From contig JAISFT010000204.1 of NCBI GenBank assembly GCA_031263435.1, positions 1 through 8,524 of the forward strand: a DNA stretch of 8,524 bases, given 5' to 3'. The DNA comes from Treponema sp. GTDB taxonomy: Bacteria > Spirochaetota > Spirochaetia > Treponematales > Breznakiellaceae. Each line of letters begins with the position of its first letter. Positions within the stretch are counted from its first letter, which is position 1. Under the pieces are notes generated by a model. It saw only the letters and a program-made list of their open reading frames with translations, did not search any database and was not told the DNA's origin. Shown one piece after another: positions 5,542 through 8,524 of the stretch. Made by a program: the position numbers and the translations under genes.

Positions 5542-6612
5542 GTGGATTCTCTGGGTGAAAAATTACGGCAGGCGCGGGAAGAAAAGGCCTGTACCCTTGA
5601 ACAGGTAAGCCGGGACACCAATATCGCCACCCGCTATCTCCAGGCTTTGGAGATGGAAGATTTTTCAGGCTTCCCCGGGGAGCCTTATATTCTGGGGTTC
5701 CTGCGGAACTACAGCGAATATCTGGGTTTGGATGTGCAGGAGCAGCTTTCCCGTTACCGGGCTCTGAAAATACAGGAGCAGCCGGTTCCGGTGGAACAAC
5801 TGCTCCACTCCCCGGTTCCGGTGCGGAAAATTATCCTGAGTATCCTTATCCCCCTGGCGGTTCTGGGCCTTGGGGCCGGGGTTTACTACTTTATAACCCA
5901 CCGGCCGGTCCGGGAGCAGGCTCCGGTTGTCGAGGCCCGGCAGCCGGCGGAGTATGCTATAGAAACCGGGGTCCTGGAACGGCGTTTTTATGTTGGGGAC
6001 TCTATTCTGGTTTCCCTGGGGGAGGTTTCCTACAAGCTGACCCTGACTAATCTGGGAGAGGCGCTTACGATTACCAGCCCGCTGGGGCAGTTGATGCTGG
6101 ACCTGGGCCAGGAAGTACTGATAGATCTGAACAGCGACGGGGTTGGGGAACTGAGAATCGTGGTGTCGGACTTTGCCAGAAATGATTCTGCCGCGGGGGC
6201 CATGCTGCGTTATGAACTTATCGCCGGGGTTCCCGGTTTTGTGGATACGGTCCCGGTGGAGGAGATTCTTGCCACGGCGATGGTGATTCAAAGCTCCGCA
6301 AACCCCTACCCTTTTACGGCCCAGTTGAATTTCCAGGGTTACTGTATGCTCCGCTGGGAGATCCTCTTTGAGCGGGACCGGCCGGACCGGAACGAACAGT
6401 ACTTTCAGCGGGGGGAAGAACTCAATATCCAGGCCCAAAACGGGATCCGGGTATGGGCCTCCAACGCCCAAGCGGTACGGGTGCAGGTAATAGGCGGCGG
6501 CCGGACCATGCCGGTGGAACTGGGGGGTGCGGGTGAGGTGGTGGCCGCGGATATTCGCTGGGACCGGGATGCGGATAACCGTTACCGCCTGATCCTGGTC
6601 CGGCTGAACTAG
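5542..6612 (+). CDS. rodZ: RodZ-like helix-turn-helix membrane protein
   Basis: A 356-residue single-pass membrane protein with RodZ architecture. A cytoplasmic HTH_25-type domain (about 4-72, with LGEKLRQAREEK, TLEQVSRDTNIATRYLQALE and the typical YILGFLRNYSEYLGL) is followed by a linker, a transmembrane helix at about 97-118, and a large extracytoplasmic region. The last part (about 250-355) resembles the DUF4115 domain: paired segments around RGEELNI and GGAGEVV. In other bacteria RodZ links MreB to the envelope during cell elongation. Between the membrane helix and the C-terminal domain lies an extra beta-rich block (about 140-230) holding DLNSDGVGEL (195-204), a DxNxDGxxE loop like calcium-binding EF-hand or FG-GAP loops. 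The protein follows the lolA-like gene by 39 bases and precedes rimO by 44. The gene symbol rests on architecture, not on a tested orthology. Confidence 0.78.
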   Translation: MDSLGEKLRQAREEKACTLEQVSRDTNIATRYLQALEMEDFSGFPGEPYILGFLRNYSEYLGLDVQEQLSRYRALKIQEQPVPVEQLLHSPVPVRKIILSILIPLAVLGLGAGVYYFITHRPVREQAPVVEARQPAEYAIETGVLERRFYVGDSILVSLGEVSYKLTLTNLGEALTITSPLGQLMLDLGQEVLIDLNSDGVGELRIVVSDFARNDSAAGAMLRYELIAGVPGFVDTVPVEEILATAMVIQSSANPYPFTAQLNFQGYCMLRWEILFERDRPDRNEQYFQRGEELNIQAQNGIRVWASNAQAVRVQVIGGGRTMPVELGGAGEVVAADIRWDRDADNRYRLILVRLN

Positions 6613-6656
6613 GAACCGGCAAGCTCCCTGCCGCTACGATCCCTGGGGTAAGAGCC

Positions 6657-8129
6657 GTGGCCCGTTACTTTCTTGATCCCTTTGGCTGTGCGAAAAACCA
6701 GGTTGACGCGGAGACCATGATGGCCCTGCTGGGGGATTCCGGCTGGGCGGCCACGGATGTTCCGGCGGAAGCGGACCTGATCATCGTCAATTCATGCGGA
6801 TTTATCGAAAGCGCCAAGCGGGAATCTATCAACGCGGTTCTTTCCTGGCGGAAACAGTACCCCAAAACGAAAATTCTGCTTGCCGGGTGCCTGGCACAGC
6901 GTTACGCCGCCGAACTTGCCCGTTCCCTGCCCGAGGCCGATGGTCTGTTTGGAAACGCCGGCCTGGGCGGTATCGCGGCGGCGGCCTCCGCCCTGCTGTC
7001 CGGTTCGCCCGGTTCGCCCAGCTTACCCGGATCGTCCACATCGTCCGGGGAGGGGGAAACCCCGCCAGCGGTTCCCGGGGACCCGGAGGCTTTGGAAGCT
7101 CCCCTGGTCCCGGCGGCCCTGGGGGCCCGGCCGCTGCTGTCCCTGCCGGGTTCCGCGTATGTGAAGATCAGCGAAGGCTGCAACAACCGTTGCAGCTTCT
7201 GTTCCATTCCCCTTATCCGGGGCCCCCTGCGGAGCCGGGAACCCGGCGGCATACTTGATGAATGCCGCGGCCTCCTGGACCGGGGTATCCGGGAACTGTG
7301 CATTATCGGCCAGGATATCGCCTCCTTTGGGGATGACCGGCCCGGGGCGGAGAGGCCCGGGACAGCGGGACCTGGGACAGCGAGGCCCGGGGCTGCGGGG
7401 CTGCCTGCCCTGCTGGAGGGGATTGCCGCCATTCCGGGCCGCTTCTGGGTCAGGCTTCTCTACCTGCACCCCGACCGGTTCCCCCCTGCCATTCTGGAGA
7501 TCATGGCGGGGGACCGGCGTTTTCTGCCCTACTTCGACATCCCCCTTCAGCACGGTTCGGAGCCCATACTGCGGGCCATGAAGCGCCGGGGAAATGCGGA
7601 ACGCTACCTGGACCTGATCCGGGAAATCCGCAGGGCCCTGCCTGATGCGGTGATCCGCTCCACCTTCCTTGTGGGCTTTCCCGGCGAATCGGAAGACGAT
7701 TTTGCCCGGCTGCTGGATTTTCAGGAACAGGCCGCCCTGGACTGGGCAGGCTGCTTTACCTATTCCCGGGAAGAAAACACCCCCGCCTACGCTATGGGGA
7801 AACGGGTACCCCGCGCTGTGGCAGCGGAACGGAAACGGATTCTGGAAGAACGGCAGCAGAGCATCAGCGAGCGGCAGATGGACCGCTTTGTGGGCCGGGA
7901 GCTTGAGGTTTTGGTCGAGGAGCAGTTTGAAAACCCGGAAGATCCCGGTGATGCCCCGGAGTTCCCCGCCGGGGAGGGGGGCCTTTACCTTGGCCGGGCC
8001 TACTGCCAGGCCCCGGAGGTGGACGGGGTATCCCTTATCCTGAGCGAAAAGAAACTGAGCCCCGGAACCCTGGTAAACTGCCGGGTAAGGGCCCGTGCCG
8101 GCCTTGATCTCGAACTAAGGTTGACCTAG
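6657..8129 (+). CDS. rimO: Ribosomal protein uS12 methylthiotransferase RimO
   Basis: A 490-residue radical-SAM methylthiotransferase that adds a methylthio group to a conserved aspartate of ribosomal protein S12. Domains in order: UPF0004 with three cluster cysteines Cys11, Cys47 and Cys78; radical SAM core with the CxxxCxxC motif at Cys175, Cys179, Cys182 (SEGCNNRCSFCSIPLIRGP); and a C-terminal TRAM domain (about 409-488). GQDIASFG (218-225) and the PLQHGSEPILRAMKR segment (296-310) favour RimO over MiaB. The protein is longer than the usual 430-450 residues because of two low-complexity inserts: Ser/Pro/Gly-rich 114-160 between the first two domains, and RPG-type pentapeptide repeats at 228-247 inside the radical SAM region. 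The GTG start at 6657 gives the normal N-terminus; a weak ggggtaagag precedes it. It is the last gene of the operon. Confidence 0.93.
   Translation: MARYFLDPFGCAKNQVDAETMMALLGDSGWAATDVPAEADLIIVNSCGFIESAKRESINAVLSWRKQYPKTKILLAGCLAQRYAAELARSLPEADGLFGNAGLGGIAAAASALLSGSPGSPSLPGSSTSSGEGETPPAVPGDPEALEAPLVPAALGARPLLSLPGSAYVKISEGCNNRCSFCSIPLIRGPLRSREPGGILDECRGLLDRGIRELCIIGQDIASFGDDRPGAERPGTAGPGTARPGAAGLPALLEGIAAIPGRFWVRLLYLHPDRFPPAILEIMAGDRRFLPYFDIPLQHGSEPILRAMKRRGNAERYLDLIREIRRALPDAVIRSTFLVGFPGESEDDFARLLDFQEQAALDWAGCFTYSREENTPAYAMGKRVPRAVAAERKRILEERQQSISERQMDRFVGRELEVLVEEQFENPEDPGDAPEFPAGEGGLYLGRAYCQAPEVDGVSLILSEKKLSPGTLVNCRVRARAGLDLELRLT
7338..7397 (+). repeat. In-frame 15-bp tandem repeat within rimO
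   Basis: Four consecutive 15-bp units with consensus cggcccgggacagcg encode the pentapeptides RPGAE, RPGTA, GPGTA and RPGAA. They lie in a loop after the GQDIASFG segment of the radical SAM domain. Because the unit is a multiple of three, the copy number can vary without frameshift. Confidence 0.8.
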
Positions 8130-8138
8130 TCCTTTAGG

Positions 8139-8345
8139 AAGGGGGGGCCCGCTACCACGGCCAATCTACCGGAAGTGGAGTTTGGGGCTTGCCCCAAACT
8201 CCGAAAACCAAAAACGCTTACGCGTTTTTGGTTCCTCTGGCCCCCCCTGGCCTCCAGCCTCCTCGGGCTTCGCCCTGCGGTGGCTTCCGGCCACCCCCCA
8301 GCCAGGCCGCCCGCTTCGCGGGCGGCCCTTGGTGCCTGGCACCAT
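8139..8345 (-). repeat. Extended hairpin repeat, copy 3 (inverted)
   Basis: Read on the minus strand this matches copy 2. It starts with the palindrome tggtgcctggcacca (8344-8330), passes through a perfect 10-bp hairpin found only here (ggccgcccgc/gcgggcggcc, 8305-8314 with 8318-8327), and then the 37-bp module also present at 4218-4254 (8255-8291). Hairpin A follows (8207-8217 with 8222-8232, 11 bp, loop ttac), then hairpin B (8177-8188 with 8191-8202, 12 bp, loop tt), and the tail gtggtagcgggc plus a C-run of seven. It fills nearly all the space between the rimO stop and the Rpn-family stop. Its hairpins could terminate transcription from both convergent genes. Confidence 0.85.
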
Positions 8346-8350
8346 AGGAC

Positions 8351-8524
8351 TCATTTTCCGGCTGTTTCAGTCCTGCTCGATTCGTCGGCCGCCAGCTTCG
8401 CCTCAATCTGCTCCGCAGAATAACCCTGCCTTACCAGTTCCAGAACCGCGTTCTGTCCTTCCTCCCGGCCTTCTTCACGTTCCACCACCAAAGCATCTTC
8501 CAGCTTCCATTCCGCCATCAACAT
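8351..8524 (-). CDS. Rpn family nuclease/transposase-like protein, C-terminal part
   Basis: The last 57 codons of a minus-strand gene whose 5' part lies beyond the right edge. The sequence has the hallmark tail of the Rpn/PD-(D/E)XK 'putative transposase' family: MAEWKLEDALVVEREEGREE followed by a short helical segment with VRQGYSAEQIEAKL. Rpn proteins in other bacteria are DNA endonucleases that promote RecA-independent recombination; the nuclease core would be in the missing part. The TGA is at 8353-8351, six bases from repeat copy 3. The methionine at the very edge is probably internal rather than the true start. A free-standing small protein of this type is a less likely alternative. Confidence 0.72.
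   Translation of the reverse strand: MLMAEWKLEDALVVEREEGREEGQNAVLELVRQGYSAEQIEAKLAADESSRTETAGK

Noticed and set aside
6886..6897. Near copy of the ggtgcctggcac palindrome inside rimO
   Set aside because: It encodes the conserved Gly-Cys-Leu-Ala around cluster cysteine 78, so protein constraint explains it.

Overview
The window looks like spirochaete chromosome, most plausibly a GC-rich Treponema of the termite-gut type. The reasons are a RimO whose N-terminus has the YFLDPFGCAKNQ form, an operon of LolA-like, RodZ-like and RimO proteins, a DUF1015 protein of the GDGNHS type, and the tail of an Rpn/PD-(D/E)XK transposase-like protein. This assignment comes from remembered family features, not a database search, and the species is not determined.

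Layout from left to right. 1-354 has no convincing gene. It holds an unassigned stretch open to the left edge, a first copy of a double-hairpin repeat (150-207), and a 9-bp GNRA-loop hairpin (249-270). An aldo/keto reductase lies on the minus strand (355-1218), divergent from a DUF1015 protein on the plus strand (1430-2869). That gene's stop codon sits inside a 16-bp tandem repeat (2853-2906). Converging on it is an M42-family metallo-aminopeptidase on the minus strand (2960-4036).

4037-4800 is about 760 bases without a credible gene, but it is dense with structure: a 9-bp inverted repeat, a 37-bp module repeated perfectly near the right end of the window, a two-stem hairpin, a 38-bp nearly perfect inverted repeat enclosing a 55-nt loop, and a second, longer copy of the hairpin repeat. 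A plausible sigma70-type promoter at 4759-4786 leads into a three-gene plus-strand operon: LolA-like periplasmic protein (4801-5502), RodZ-like membrane protein (5542-6612) and RimO (6657-8129). A third copy of the hairpin repeat follows in inverted orientation (8139-8345). The minus-strand 3' end of an Rpn-family gene (8351-8524) runs off the right edge.

How the genes fit together: the operon pairs two cell-envelope proteins (a LolA-like lipoprotein chaperone and a RodZ-like morphogenesis protein) with a ribosomal-protein modification enzyme. The other three genes look like independent metabolic or housekeeping genes. The most unusual content is not protein coding. It is a modular family of multi-hairpin intergenic repeats, with three copies of a 55-bp core in 8.5 kb. 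Two extended copies lie head to head around the operon, close to a nuclease/transposase-like gene. I see no CRISPR array, tRNA, rRNA, prophage or recognisable defence cassette.
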